NCBI GenBank assembly: GCA_021786655.1
Contig: JAJYMU010000331.1
Coordinates: 1-7,222 of the forward strand
Direction: 5' to 3'
Source of the DNA: Bacteroidota bacterium
GTDB lineage: Bacteria > Bacteroidota > Ignavibacteria > Ignavibacteriales > Melioribacteraceae
Length of the DNA stretch: 7,222 bases
Below, in pieces: positions 1-5,935 of this stretch. Each line of letters begins with the position of its first letter. Positions within the stretch are counted from its first letter, which is position 1. The position numbers and the translations under genes were made by a program. The notes under the pieces were generated by a model. It saw only the letters and a list, made by a program, of their open reading frames with translations. It ran no database searches and was not told where the DNA came from.

Positions 1-1429
1 ATGGTTGATGCTGGACAAAATTTTCTTTCAACATGTCGAACATGGATTCACCTTCCGGTTCATTTTCTTTCTCAATCTGAATTATTCTTTCGAGCGGGGT
101 TAATTCATCTTTGCTGACCGAGATCTCTTCCTTTGGCGTCTCTTCCTCAATGGTTTCATGCTCGGATTCAACTTCAATGATGTTATGATTTGCGAGAGAT
201 TCCTGCGTGACTTCCGAGCTTTCATCTTCTAACTTTTCTTCGGCTAAATCATTTTCCGCAAACAGTGTTTCCTCCTCAAATGATTTTTCATCCGATCCGT
301 TGGTTTCTCCGTTATCCAACAGTTGTTCCCCGGTTTCAAGTTCATCTTCGATCACTTCTTCATTTTCAGCCGTAACTTTTTCATCCTCAAATATCGGTTC
401 GATTCGGTTGTCTTCACCGACATGAATTCTCAGTTTGGTTGGCTGCTTAAATTCTATTTCCGATTCTTCCGCAATGTCTTCGGCTTCTTCAACCGGTTTT
501 TCTTCAGCGACGGGTTCAAGTTCTTCATCATCAGCCGCCTCGGCAGCGGTTTTTTCAACTTCTGTTTCTTGCGCAGCAGGTTCGGTTATTTCTTCTTCAA
601 CAACCGGTTCAACCTCTTTCTCGCCTTCAAATTGAACTTGCTCTTCAACCGCAGGAGCTTCTTCCTTTTTCTCGATCATCACTTTGTTCAAAGCTTTCAG
701 GTAATCGTACATATTAAATTTCGAATTTTCGTCGTTGCCGAATTCAGCGTTCAACACATCAAGATGCTGAAGCAATTCTTTCTCTTCAAGGAATAATTCG
801 ACAGCAGGAAGCGGTACTCTGAATTTTTTTATTTCACCAATATTGAAAAACTCCGCCATAGACTTAAGCGCATTGGAAATTATTGCCGACAAATAGCTCT
901 CGGCGCCTAATGCATCGGCTTTGTTCAGAAGCGCCTCAAATTCTTCACGGTTCATCGAAAGAATTTTCTTCGCATTGATGTAGGAGATAAGAATCTTGGT
1001 AAGATATTTATAGTAATAGATGTAATTCAGAATCTGTTTTATTTCGTTAGTGCTTTTAATATCCGCTTCGTCGAAAACAAACTTAGCGAGCGTCCACTTC
1101 GGTCTAATCAAATAATTTATGGTGAATGAACATGCATGCAGAATCAGTTTAGCAATGTACTCGGACGAAAATCGTTTCGTCTTCTTCAGCTCGGCGGTAA
1201 TCTGATTGAAATGATAATTTATTTTTTCGCCGGAATAATCAAACACGGAATTTTTCAGAAGGTTCTGGCGGTCTTCAAAAACAAGGTAATCTATCTCAGC
1301 AGAAATGTAATGCAGAATTGCCGGATGTATATCCGTCGTTGATAATTGTTCAAATGTGAAGTAGGGACCTAACCGATTTATCTTATTCAGATTGAAATCA
1401 TAAATGAACTTTATTTCTCTTTCAAACAT
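1..1429 (-). CDS. Unrecognised protein with helical N-terminal domain and long Glu-rich acidic tail (partial, C-terminus off the window)
   Basis: An open reading frame runs without a stop from an ATG at 1429 to the left edge, giving 476 residues of an incomplete protein that begins MFEREIKFIYDFNLN. Residues 1-255 look like a folded, mostly helical, Tyr/Leu/Ile/Lys-rich domain with no signal peptide and no obvious membrane span, so a cytoplasmic location is inferred. From about residue 255 to 463 the chain is dominated by Glu with Val, Pro and Ala (runs such as EEAPAVEEQ and EPVVEEEITEP), as expected for a disordered acidic linker. The last visible segment, MFDMLKENFVQ, regains hydrophobic residues and may start a C-terminal motif. 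I do not recognise the family and assign no function. No clear Shine-Dalgarno precedes the ATG, so the start is the most upstream reasonable one rather than proven. The preceding gene ends in a terminator, so this gene probably has its own promoter. The acidic tail produces long Ser/Phe-rich open frames on the opposite strand, which are not genes. Confidence 0.85.
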   Translation of the reverse strand, partial: MFEREIKFIYDFNLNKINRLGPYFTFEQLSTTDIHPAILHYISAEIDYLVFEDRQNLLKNSVFDYSGEKINYHFNQITAELKKTKRFSSEYIAKLILHACSFTINYLIRPKWTLAKFVFDEADIKSTNEIKQILNYIYYYKYLTKILISYINAKKILSMNREEFEALLNKADALGAESYLSAIISNALKSMAEFFNIGEIKKFRVPLPAVELFLEEKELLQHLDVLNAEFGNDENSKFNMYDYLKALNKVMIEKKEEAPAVEEQVQFEGEKEVEPVVEEEITEPAAQETEVEKTAAEAADDEELEPVAEEKPVEEAEDIAEESEIEFKQPTKLRIHVGEDNRIEPIFEDEKVTAENEEVIEDELETGEQLLDNGETNGSDEKSFEEETLFAENDLAEEKLEDESSEVTQESLANHNIIEVESEHETIEEETPKEEISVSKDELTPLERIIQIEKENEPEGESMFDMLKENFVQHQP

Positions 1430-1489
1430 AACTTGGCGGCTTACTGATTATTCGGTTGTGGTTATGTTTCAATAATACCAAAAAGGCAT

Positions 1490-1518
1490 AAAAAAAGCCC
1501 GATTAAATTAACCGGGCT
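1490..1518 (-). terminator. Intrinsic terminator of the metalloprotease gene
   Basis: Read on the minus strand, AGCCCG and CGGGCT (1496-1518) form a 6-bp GC-rich stem that extends through one mismatch into three A/T pairs. It is followed directly by a run of seven U (complement of 1490-1496, the first of which overlaps the stem). It lies 27 bases past the metalloprotease stop codon and before the start of the acidic-tail protein gene. It therefore separates the two transcripts. Confidence 0.85.
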
Positions 1519-1544
1519 ATTAATCTGTTGATATGAAATAGAGG

Positions 1545-4220
1545 TTATTTCATCAGCAGCATTTTCTTTGTGATTGAATTTGTGCCTGATGTTAAATTGT
1601 AGAAATAAACTCCGCTTGGTAAATTGGTTGCATTGAACTCTACTTCATATTTACCGGGTTCATAAACGCCGTCCGCAAGAATTTGAATTTCTCTTCCAAG
1701 TACGTCAAACACTTTTAGTCTTATCTGGCTCTTCTGCAGAAGCGAGAAACTAATCTTTGCTGTTGGATTGAATGGGTTGGGATAATTATCATATAATGTT
1801 GTTTCTTTTGGCAGACCTGATATTGTTTCATGATTTCCTTCTTTCAGCAGGCCGGCTTTTTCATATTTCCCAACAGCTTTTAAAATGTATGCCGTGTTAT
1901 CATTATTAGAATTTGGCTTTGCCTCATATTTGAATTTTATTTCTTCACCGGGAAGAATTTCTCCGTATTGTTTATCTGCGGCTGCAAACAATGAAACCGC
2001 TTCCCCAGCTTTGCTGTGTTCCGCGCTTAAAAGATTCAGTTTTTCTGCCTTCGCTGTTTTTTCATTTTTTATTAGCGCAAAATAATCTAAGACCAGGTCT
2101 TTACTAAATGCTAATTCTATATCTCCAGACGTAACAACTTTTAGCTTTTTACATACGGCACTGGATTGAGGCCGAAAATAATATAAATCACTTGAGTTAT
2201 TGTTAGCTGCCGACAACTCTTCTGAATTATACAGTTGTGCATAAAAAACGCTGTACAATTCTTCTGCATTTCCCGGGTGCTTGATTTTTATTCTGTCACC
2301 TTTTTTAACTGTCAATTTTAAATTATCCTTGTCTGCAAGTATGTTGGTTACATCCAGACTGTCATTTAGTATAATATGATTGGGCGTCACAAGTTTTTTA
2401 TAGCTTATTACTTCGCCTTCTTCGGTTACAGCTACAAATTCATTTTTGTTGGCTTTAACTTCCCATAATTCTACTTGATCTAAATCGGTATGACCTTTTG
2501 CTTGATCTGTTTCGTGTATTGAAAATTTAACCACATTACCTGCCTTGCCGTCAGGCTGGTTTTCCGGCGTAATTTCTTTATTTATCAAATAATAATCCGT
2601 TACATCTACGCCAGGATTATCTAACGAAGAAACCAAAATCGGGTTTTCATCCGTTAATACTCCATTCGTTTCAAATGCAAGACTTGCAGGGCTGCTATAA
2701 CCGTAAAGTGCACAATGCAATTGGTATGATTTTACATCAGTGCCGAGAGAGTTTGATGCAACGCACGTTAAATTAATGGTGGGTACAGTACTAAATGGAG
2801 TATAATAGTGCACTTGACACCTGCTGCCTTCCGGCGTAATATTAAGCGTAATATTTGAAGGAGTACTGGATGCATACCATGAGTAAGTTACATTAATTCC
2901 TTGAGAAAGCTGTGCATATACATATCCTGTTCCTCCGTTGTAGAGCGGGTCAGGATCCTGATAAAAGTAAGAAATTATTGGCGGTAGTGGTTGGCGAAAT
3001 TGTGATACTGCTTCAGCCCGTTCACTCCATACTCGTCTAGCATCGTTCCAGTCCGCCGTTCCCATCGCTACTCCACCATAAGTGTTTAACGGACTACTCC
3101 AATAATTAATTCTCATTACAACCGGATCATACACAGCCATTATAGTTCTCCAATTGCCGGGGTTATAACGATAACCATGTGCATAAGCCCTCGGCGAATT
3201 GTTTGAATCATTATCGTGACGTGCACCGATGAGATGACCTATTTCATGTGCAAATGTATAATTGCCTACTGCATAATCGTCAACAACAACGCAATAAGCA
3301 TAAGTCGAACTCACCTCAATATCCGCTGCAATTCCGGCATATCCGTAACTATCATAATCAACAAGAAGAACAACAACATCAGCGTAATACTGATCTCTTA
3401 ATGAAAAGATATTATCCATATAACCATCACTTGCTGTGATTAATCGATCTTTATCAGTTCCCACATAACCGCTTTCGGTATAATTCACCTTAACTGCACC
3501 AGCCAGTTCGAGTTGCACATTGGAAGTCATATTACTGTTAGTAAAACTTTCGTTTGCTGATTGTATGCAGGCATTTATCAAACTTGTCATATTGCTGTTA
3601 TTTCCTTCCACAGCCGAAGTATATACAACAAGTACATTTATGATCGGCGTTGATGTTGCTACCATTGCCAGACTGTTTTGCCCAAATTTTATTTGACTTT
3701 GAGGATTTAGTTTATCTCGCGTGTTCTTATTAGGCGATGGATTCCAATCTTCAGGTTCGTCTCGTGGAAGTTTTTGAGGATCAACTTTGATTAAAATATG
3801 CAATCCGTTTCCGATAGGTTTAATCCAGTAAAGTTCTTGCTCGTTATGAATAACGCCGGTGATGTCGTCATCAGTCGCTGAAAGAAAAATTGAACCTTTG
3901 TTATCTAGTGAACCGCTTAAAGTCCATTCATTCGCTTTCTTCGATTCAAATCGTTTGCGCAAAACAGAAAGCGGCGCTTTTCCCGGCAAAGAAATATTGA
4001 AAGATGTTTGTTCTTTTAATAAGGCAAGATTGTTAAATCTAATAATTGAGTAAGAAGCAAGAGCTTTTTCTTTTTTTGCTTTTGCAAGAACTTGAGATTG
4101 TGCACTGTTGGGCGATATATCTTTTTCATTTATATACAACAGAGCTTCTTGGTTCTGTGCAAAGAAGTTTCCTTCTGTAAAAACTGTAAAGATGATAACC
4201 GCTAAAAATAATCGTATCAT
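1545..4220 (-). CDS. Secreted reprolysin-like (M12-type) zinc metalloprotease with T9SS C-terminal sorting domain
   Basis: This is an 891-residue predicted secreted endopeptidase. Residues 1-21 form a signal peptide (MIRLFLAVIIF...FFA, likely cleaved before Gln22). Residues about 25-185 resemble the propeptide of bacterial reprolysin-like proteases; no Cys is seen there, so no cysteine switch is evident. The catalytic domain spans about 193-409. HEIGHLIGARHD at 325-336 supplies zinc ligands His325, His329 and His335 and the catalytic Glu326. The Asp after the third His is typical of adamalysins, and RTIMAV at 358-363 fits the Met-turn. Residues about 412-505 look Ig/PKD-like, and about 515-800 is unassigned. 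Residues about 809-891 (LYDNYPNPFNP, then VFDVLGREI, SGVYFYNL, KKMLLMK) match the type A sorting domain that directs outer-membrane export by the type IX system. The start at 4220 is chosen because GGAGG lies 8 bases upstream and the signal peptide begins there. An in-frame TTG at 4295 would add 25 residues ahead of the signal peptide and is unlikely. The substrate is unknown. Confidence 0.95.
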   Translation of the reverse strand: MIRLFLAVIIFTVFTEGNFFAQNQEALLYINEKDISPNSAQSQVLAKAKKEKALASYSIIRFNNLALLKEQTSFNISLPGKAPLSVLRKRFESKKANEWTLSGSLDNKGSIFLSATDDDITGVIHNEQELYWIKPIGNGLHILIKVDPQKLPRDEPEDWNPSPNKNTRDKLNPQSQIKFGQNSLAMVATSTPIINVLVVYTSAVEGNNSNMTSLINACIQSANESFTNSNMTSNVQLELAGAVKVNYTESGYVGTDKDRLITASDGYMDNIFSLRDQYYADVVVLLVDYDSYGYAGIAADIEVSSTYAYCVVVDDYAVGNYTFAHEIGHLIGARHDNDSNNSPRAYAHGYRYNPGNWRTIMAVYDPVVMRINYWSSPLNTYGGVAMGTADWNDARRVWSERAEAVSQFRQPLPPIISYFYQDPDPLYNGGTGYVYAQLSQGINVTYSWYASSTPSNITLNITPEGSRCQVHYYTPFSTVPTINLTCVASNSLGTDVKSYQLHCALYGYSSPASLAFETNGVLTDENPILVSSLDNPGVDVTDYYLINKEITPENQPDGKAGNVVKFSIHETDQAKGHTDLDQVELWEVKANKNEFVAVTEEGEVISYKKLVTPNHIILNDSLDVTNILADKDNLKLTVKKGDRIKIKHPGNAEELYSVFYAQLYNSEELSAANNNSSDLYYFRPQSSAVCKKLKVVTSGDIELAFSKDLVLDYFALIKNEKTAKAEKLNLLSAEHSKAGEAVSLFAAADKQYGEILPGEEIKFKYEAKPNSNNDNTAYILKAVGKYEKAGLLKEGNHETISGLPKETTLYDNYPNPFNPTAKISFSLLQKSQIRLKVFDVLGREIQILADGVYEPGKYEVEFNATNLPSGVYFYNLTSGTNSITKKMLLMK

Positions 4221-4228
4221 TGTATGAT

Positions 4229-4233
4229 CCTCC
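4229..4233 (-). promoter_or_regulatory. Ribosome binding site that fixes the metalloprotease start
   Basis: GGAGG on the minus strand is followed by ATCATACA (8 bases) and then the ATG at 4220. No comparable site precedes the alternative TTG at 4295, so this site decides the start codon. Confidence 0.8.
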
Positions 4234-4247
4234 AATTTGTAAACGTT

Positions 4248-4279
4248 GGAAAATAAATTTGAATTTGATAACTTAGCAA
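4248..4279 (-). promoter_or_regulatory. Possible Bacteroidetes-type promoter of the metalloprotease
   Basis: On the minus strand a TTG (4277-4279) is followed, after 21 bases, by TATTTTCC (4248-4255). This approximates the -33 TTG and -7 TAnnTTTG elements known from Bacteroidetes sigma-A promoters, although the final TTTG is not matched exactly. Transcription would start about 20 bases before the ATG. In AT-rich DNA such a partial match can arise by chance, so this is a weak call. Confidence 0.2.
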
Positions 4280-4306
4280 TGAGGGTAGAGGTCAAAGTAC
4301 TTAGAC

Positions 4307-4407
4307 GGGAAATCCTTGCAACAATGACTTGCCCCTTTTAGTCTGTCTCAAGGACGGACTGATTCCCGAAGGGTGGAGCCGCTTTTATCACCACCCTTCG
4401 TTTTTTT
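4307..4407 (+). ncRNA. Candidate small structured RNA ending in an intrinsic terminator (plus strand)
   Basis: Read on the plus strand, GGGAAATC (4307-4314) can pair with GATTCCC (4361-4367) with one bulged base. This encloses a hairpin, AGTCTGTC loop TCAAG GACGGACT (4340-4360), which pairs completely if one G-U wobble is allowed; on the minus strand the same position is a C-A mismatch. The structure runs straight into a strong terminator hairpin at 4367-4400 followed by seven T. There is no plus-strand protein gene here, so the terminator would have to end a short RNA. No promoter was identified and no known RNA family was recognised. The alternative is that the minus strand is the functional one, as a leader of the downstream metalloprotease gene. 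Confidence 0.3.
4367..4407 (+). terminator. Strong terminator-like hairpin, plus-strand polarity
   Basis: CGAAGGGTGG (4367-4376) and CCACCCTTCG (4391-4400) form a perfect 10-bp GC-rich stem with a 14-base loop. Seven T (4401-4407) follow on the plus strand. By sequence it is as good a terminator as any in the window. However, it points against every supported gene, and its distal arm is also the last codons of the minus-strand 9-codon ORF. On the minus strand the hairpin has no trailing U run and could not terminate by itself. Confidence 0.6.
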
Positions 4408-4417
4408 CAATTGCCAT
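4388..4417 (-). CDS. Nine-codon ORF with very strong Shine-Dalgarno (possible leader peptide)
   Basis: ATG at 4417 opens the peptide MAIEKNEGW, which ends at TGA (4388-4390) and is immediately followed by an in-frame TAA. The site AAGGAGGTGA (4423-4432) sits five bases before the ATG and matches the 16S rRNA anti-Shine-Dalgarno at nearly every position. Codons 6-9 (from AAC to TGG) lie on the 5' arm of the 10-bp hairpin at 4367-4400. A ribosome finishing this ORF would therefore cover that arm and open the structure, which is the usual geometry of a translated leader controlling a downstream gene, here the metalloprotease starting at 4220. The ORF is in the same frame as the upstream 67-codon ORF. 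It could also be chance. Its short length prevents any homology argument. Confidence 0.35.
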   Translation of the reverse strand: MAIEKNEGW

Positions 4418-4422
4418 AAGTA

Positions 4423-4432
4423 TCACCTCCTT
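4423..4432 (-). promoter_or_regulatory. Near-perfect Shine-Dalgarno of the 9-codon ORF
   Basis: AAGGAGGTGA on the minus strand is ten consecutive bases complementary to the usual 16S rRNA 3' end, placed five bases before an ATG. It is stronger than the ribosome binding sites of every complete protein gene in this window, although the ORF it serves has only nine codons. Confidence 0.5.
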
Positions 4433-4447
4433 CAGTACAATACCTTT

Positions 4448-4651
4448 TTAATTGAATAGTGTGTTTTCATTTGGTGACTCAAATCTCGGCAGACTCGGAG
4501 CGTAAGTGGTTACGCAGTCTGCTTTGAATGACTGGATATTTCCCAAAAACTTGATGAAGGTATTATGTTCTACCCCGGTATTGACCAACATAAAATGTTC
4601 TCTGTCATTACAACTGTTAGGCGACACGCAGTAATATGTATTTTTAGTCAT
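4448..4651 (-). CDS. Small unrecognised protein overlapping the lipoprotein gene (67 aa)
   Basis: This 67-codon frame starts at ATG 4651, inside ATGACTAA, where TAA is the stop of the upstream lipoprotein; the two overlap by eight bases. AAAGGA at 4659-4664, seven bases before the ATG, is a plausible ribosome binding site, so translational coupling to the lipoprotein is likely if the frame is used. The product begins MTKNTYYCVSPNSC and has Cys at 8, 14 and 45. It has no signal peptide and no membrane segment, and I recognise no family. A longer in-frame start at 4684 would lie deeper in the lipoprotein and is less likely. An extended hairpin (4489-4522) sits inside the frame, which could mean that the DNA acts as structured RNA instead of coding sequence. 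Existence as a protein is uncertain. Confidence 0.45.
   Translation of the reverse strand: MTKNTYYCVSPNSCNDREHFMLVNTGVEHNTFIKFLGNIQSFKADCVTTYAPSLPRFESPNENTLFN
4489..4522. other. Extended inverted repeat (13 bp with a 4-base bulge)
   Basis: GCAGACT (4489-4495) pairs with AGTCTGC (4516-4522), and inside it GCGTAA (4500-4505) pairs with TTACGC (4510-4515) around the loop GTGG. Only CGGA (4496-4499) is unpaired. Thirteen base pairs with a tetraloop are unusual inside a coding frame. No T run follows on either strand, so it is not a terminator. Possible roles are an RNA structure or a protein-binding palindrome; neither is shown. Confidence 0.6.
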
Positions 4652-5042
4652 AAAGAAATCCTTTACGGGTGAAGTAATAGTCAATCTGTGAATTTTGACT
4701 GTTGTAATTTACGCCTATATAAAGAGTATCCTGAATCGTAAATGAAGTGTCTTTTGAGATTGAGTTCGATACTGTAACACGTAATAAGTGTGTTCCATTA
4801 GTTACTTGCACGGGAACTATCGCGGCAGCTCCTGAAAGAGCACTAGTCGAAATGATATCTGCATATATTTGAGAATTATCAATAGTAATAGTTACTGGAG
4901 TTTGAGCAAACCCTGATTGCAGATGAATTTGAAACACCTTCGCCATGTTTGCTTGGGATGTCTCCGTTGTTGTATCACAAGCCAACAGAAATATTATGAT
5001 AATGAATAAAACAAACATGATTTCTAAATTTGTTTTTTTCAT
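4644..5042 (-). CDS. Small putative outer-membrane lipoprotein (132 aa)
   Basis: The product starts MKKTNLEIMFVLFIIIIFLLACDTTT. A short basic N-terminus, a hydrophobic stretch (residues 8-20) and the lipobox LLAC with Cys22 mark a signal peptidase II substrate, so it is expected to be a lipid-anchored envelope protein. Residues about 33-132 are rich in Thr, Ser, Val and Ile in alternating patterns (VTITIDNSQIYA, THLLRVTVSNS, DTLYIGVNYNSQ), suggesting a small beta-sandwich. The function is not recognised. The start is well supported by AAGGAGG (5048-5054) five bases before the ATG. It follows the truncated-looking lipoprotein gene by 85 bases and overlaps the 67-codon ORF by eight bases. The length and the FLYD ending look natural for this kind of protein, so no truncation is suspected. 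No promoter was identified. Confidence 0.85.
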   Translation of the reverse strand: MKKTNLEIMFVLFIIIIFLLACDTTTETSQANMAKVFQIHLQSGFAQTPVTITIDNSQIYADIISTSALSGAAAIVPVQVTNGTHLLRVTVSNSISKDTSFTIQDTLYIGVNYNSQNSQIDYYFTRKGFLYD

Positions 5043-5127
5043 AAGAACCTCCTTGCTGATGATTTAATATTAATTTCCTTTTTACAACAAAAGTATCGGA
5101 AGGAGAAACACCTCTCATAAAATACAC

Positions 5128-5478
5128 TCAGTCAGAACCTTTCCAATAAAACCACTGATACTCCGGCATAGATTCGCCAATGTCATAGAATGCCATTTTT
5201 GCTACGGTATAATTTTGTCCGCGGTAAGTAACTGTCATTGTACCGGTAATTTCTATTTTGAGAGTTGTATCTTTCATCCAACTAGGGTGCGTTATTTTAT
5301 ACAGCCAACCGCTGCCTGGTTTCAATGGACAGATTCCCTCTGGATTTATCGGTTCAACACCATTGTCTTCACACGAAACAAAGTACAGAAAGATTATGGG
5401 AAGAAAATATTTTATAAGTCTGAATAAAATTCTCCCTTCGTTTTGCTTTTTTCCATAGTCTCCACGTTGGTTTTCCAT
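5128..5478 (-). CDS. Short putative lipoprotein, probably 3'-truncated remnant
   Basis: From ATG 5478 the product is 116 residues: a basic N-terminus, the hydrophobic run YFLPIIFLYFVS (about 24-35) and a lipobox-like FVSC with Cys36. A mature part follows, beginning CPLKPGSGWLYKIT and ending YQWFYWKGSD. The segment PLKPGSGWLYK resembles the start of small beta-rich Ignavibacteria lipoproteins, which from memory are usually longer. The TGA at 5128 looks premature, because the same frame continues with protein-like sequence (VYFMRGVSPSDTFVV) before running into the next gene's ribosome binding site. The start is poor: ATG 5478 has no Shine-Dalgarno. A GGGAG lies seven bases before the Phe codon TTC that precedes RLIKYF, as though an original start codon had been lost. 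The frame is open upstream to 5691, but that part holds a 7-bp tandem repeat and reads as non-coding. It may be a decaying gene or a true short lipoprotein. Confidence 0.5.
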   Translation of the reverse strand: MENQRGDYGKKQNEGRILFRLIKYFLPIIFLYFVSCEDNGVEPINPEGICPLKPGSGWLYKITHPSWMKDTTLKIEITGTMTVTYRGQNYTVAKMAFYDIGESMPEYQWFYWKGSD

Positions 5479-5597
5479 TATCACAAATTTTGGGAAGATT
5501 AGTTTATGTATATGCGTTAACCTTTTTAACGAACGTCGTTCTAATAGAAGCCCGTTACTGTAAACGAAAAATTCTTTCTTTAATTGATGAAGTTTTA

Positions 5598-5618
5598 AGA
5601 AGCGAGAAGCTAGAAGTA
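5598..5618. repeat. Short tandem repeat, three 7-bp units
   Basis: AGAAGCG, AGAAGCT and AGAAGTA follow one another directly on the plus strand. AGAAG-based 7-mers of this kind are commonly seen as minisatellites between genes in Bacteroidetes/Chlorobi genomes (from memory). Its presence supports treating the stretch upstream of 5478 as non-coding. Confidence 0.6.
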
Positions 5619-5791
5619 AGATGTTTGTAGTTGGAGAGTTCTTCGAAGTGATGCTGAAAATATTTTTATGTTTGTTTCTCAAATTCCCCACAAAGGGTAA
5701 TTTATTTTTTCTGATTTAATATAGACATCTTTCTCTGAAAAAAAAAAAGGAAAAAATTTTTACACTTAACAATCCGCATTGCGCCATAAAT

Positions 5792-5814
5792 AAAGAAACC
5801 CAAGCAGACTTGGG
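5792..5814 (-). terminator. Second, weaker terminator-like hairpin downstream of sdhB
   Basis: CCCAAG (5799-5804) and CTTGGG (5809-5814) make a 6-bp stem with a four-base loop. Read on the minus strand it is followed by TTTCTTT (complement of 5792-5798). It lies about 60 bases past the main sdhB terminator and may act as a back-up. From here to 5697 there is only AT-rich sequence, including an eleven-A run at 5738-5748, with no gene. Confidence 0.45.
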
Positions 5815-5869
5815 AAAAGGGGGGTGCCTTTCAGTTATGGCTATTTGATTACCCGATTTTTACGCACAT

Positions 5870-5896
5870 AAAAAAATCCCGACATTACTGTCGGGA
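5870..5896 (-). terminator. Intrinsic terminator of the sdh operon
   Basis: TCCCGACA (5877-5884) and TGTCGGGA (5889-5896) form a perfect 8-bp stem with a four-base loop. On the minus strand it is followed by seven U (complement of 5870-5876). It lies 39 bases after the sdhB stop, so sdhB is the last gene of its operon. Confidence 0.9.
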
Positions 5897-5935
5897 CATT
5901 TGTAGAAAGAGCTTTCAGATTATCTAGATAACGAT

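Noticed and set aside
207..796. Ser-rich and Phe-rich open frames on the plus strand
   Set aside because: They are the complement of the Glu-rich codons of the minus-strand gene and show composition artefacts, not protein-like sequence.
4221..4295. 25-residue N-terminal extension of the metalloprotease from a TTG codon
   Set aside because: It would put the signal peptide inside the protein, and it lacks the GGAGG site that precedes the ATG at 4220.
4301..4384. Continuation of the 9-codon ORF frame past its TGA and TAA for 27 residues
   Set aside because: Two consecutive stops precede it, and the reading is Lys/Arg/Ser-rich with no start or ribosome binding site. Stop readthrough has no support.
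4305..4451. Open plus-strand frame of 48 codons through the terminator hairpin
   Set aside because: It has no ATG and no ribosome binding site, and it translates the hairpin and T run; more likely incidental.
4480..4530. tRNA-like appearance of the hairpin and flanking sequence
   Set aside because: No cloverleaf can be built: there is no acceptor stem and no TTCGA-type T loop at the right spacing.
5515..5541. Small inverted repeats CGTTAA/TTAACG and GAACG/CGTTC
   Set aside because: They are short and AT-rich or overlapping, with no T run and no gene nearby that they could control; chance is sufficient.
5479..5691. Upstream 71-residue extension of the truncated lipoprotein
   Set aside because: It would bury the signal sequence, it contains a 7-bp tandem repeat, and it reads as non-coding.
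5809..5880. GGGGTGCCTTTCAG resembling the start of a TPP riboswitch on the plus strand
   Set aside because: The CTGAGA element and the second conserved arm are absent, and no plus-strand gene follows.
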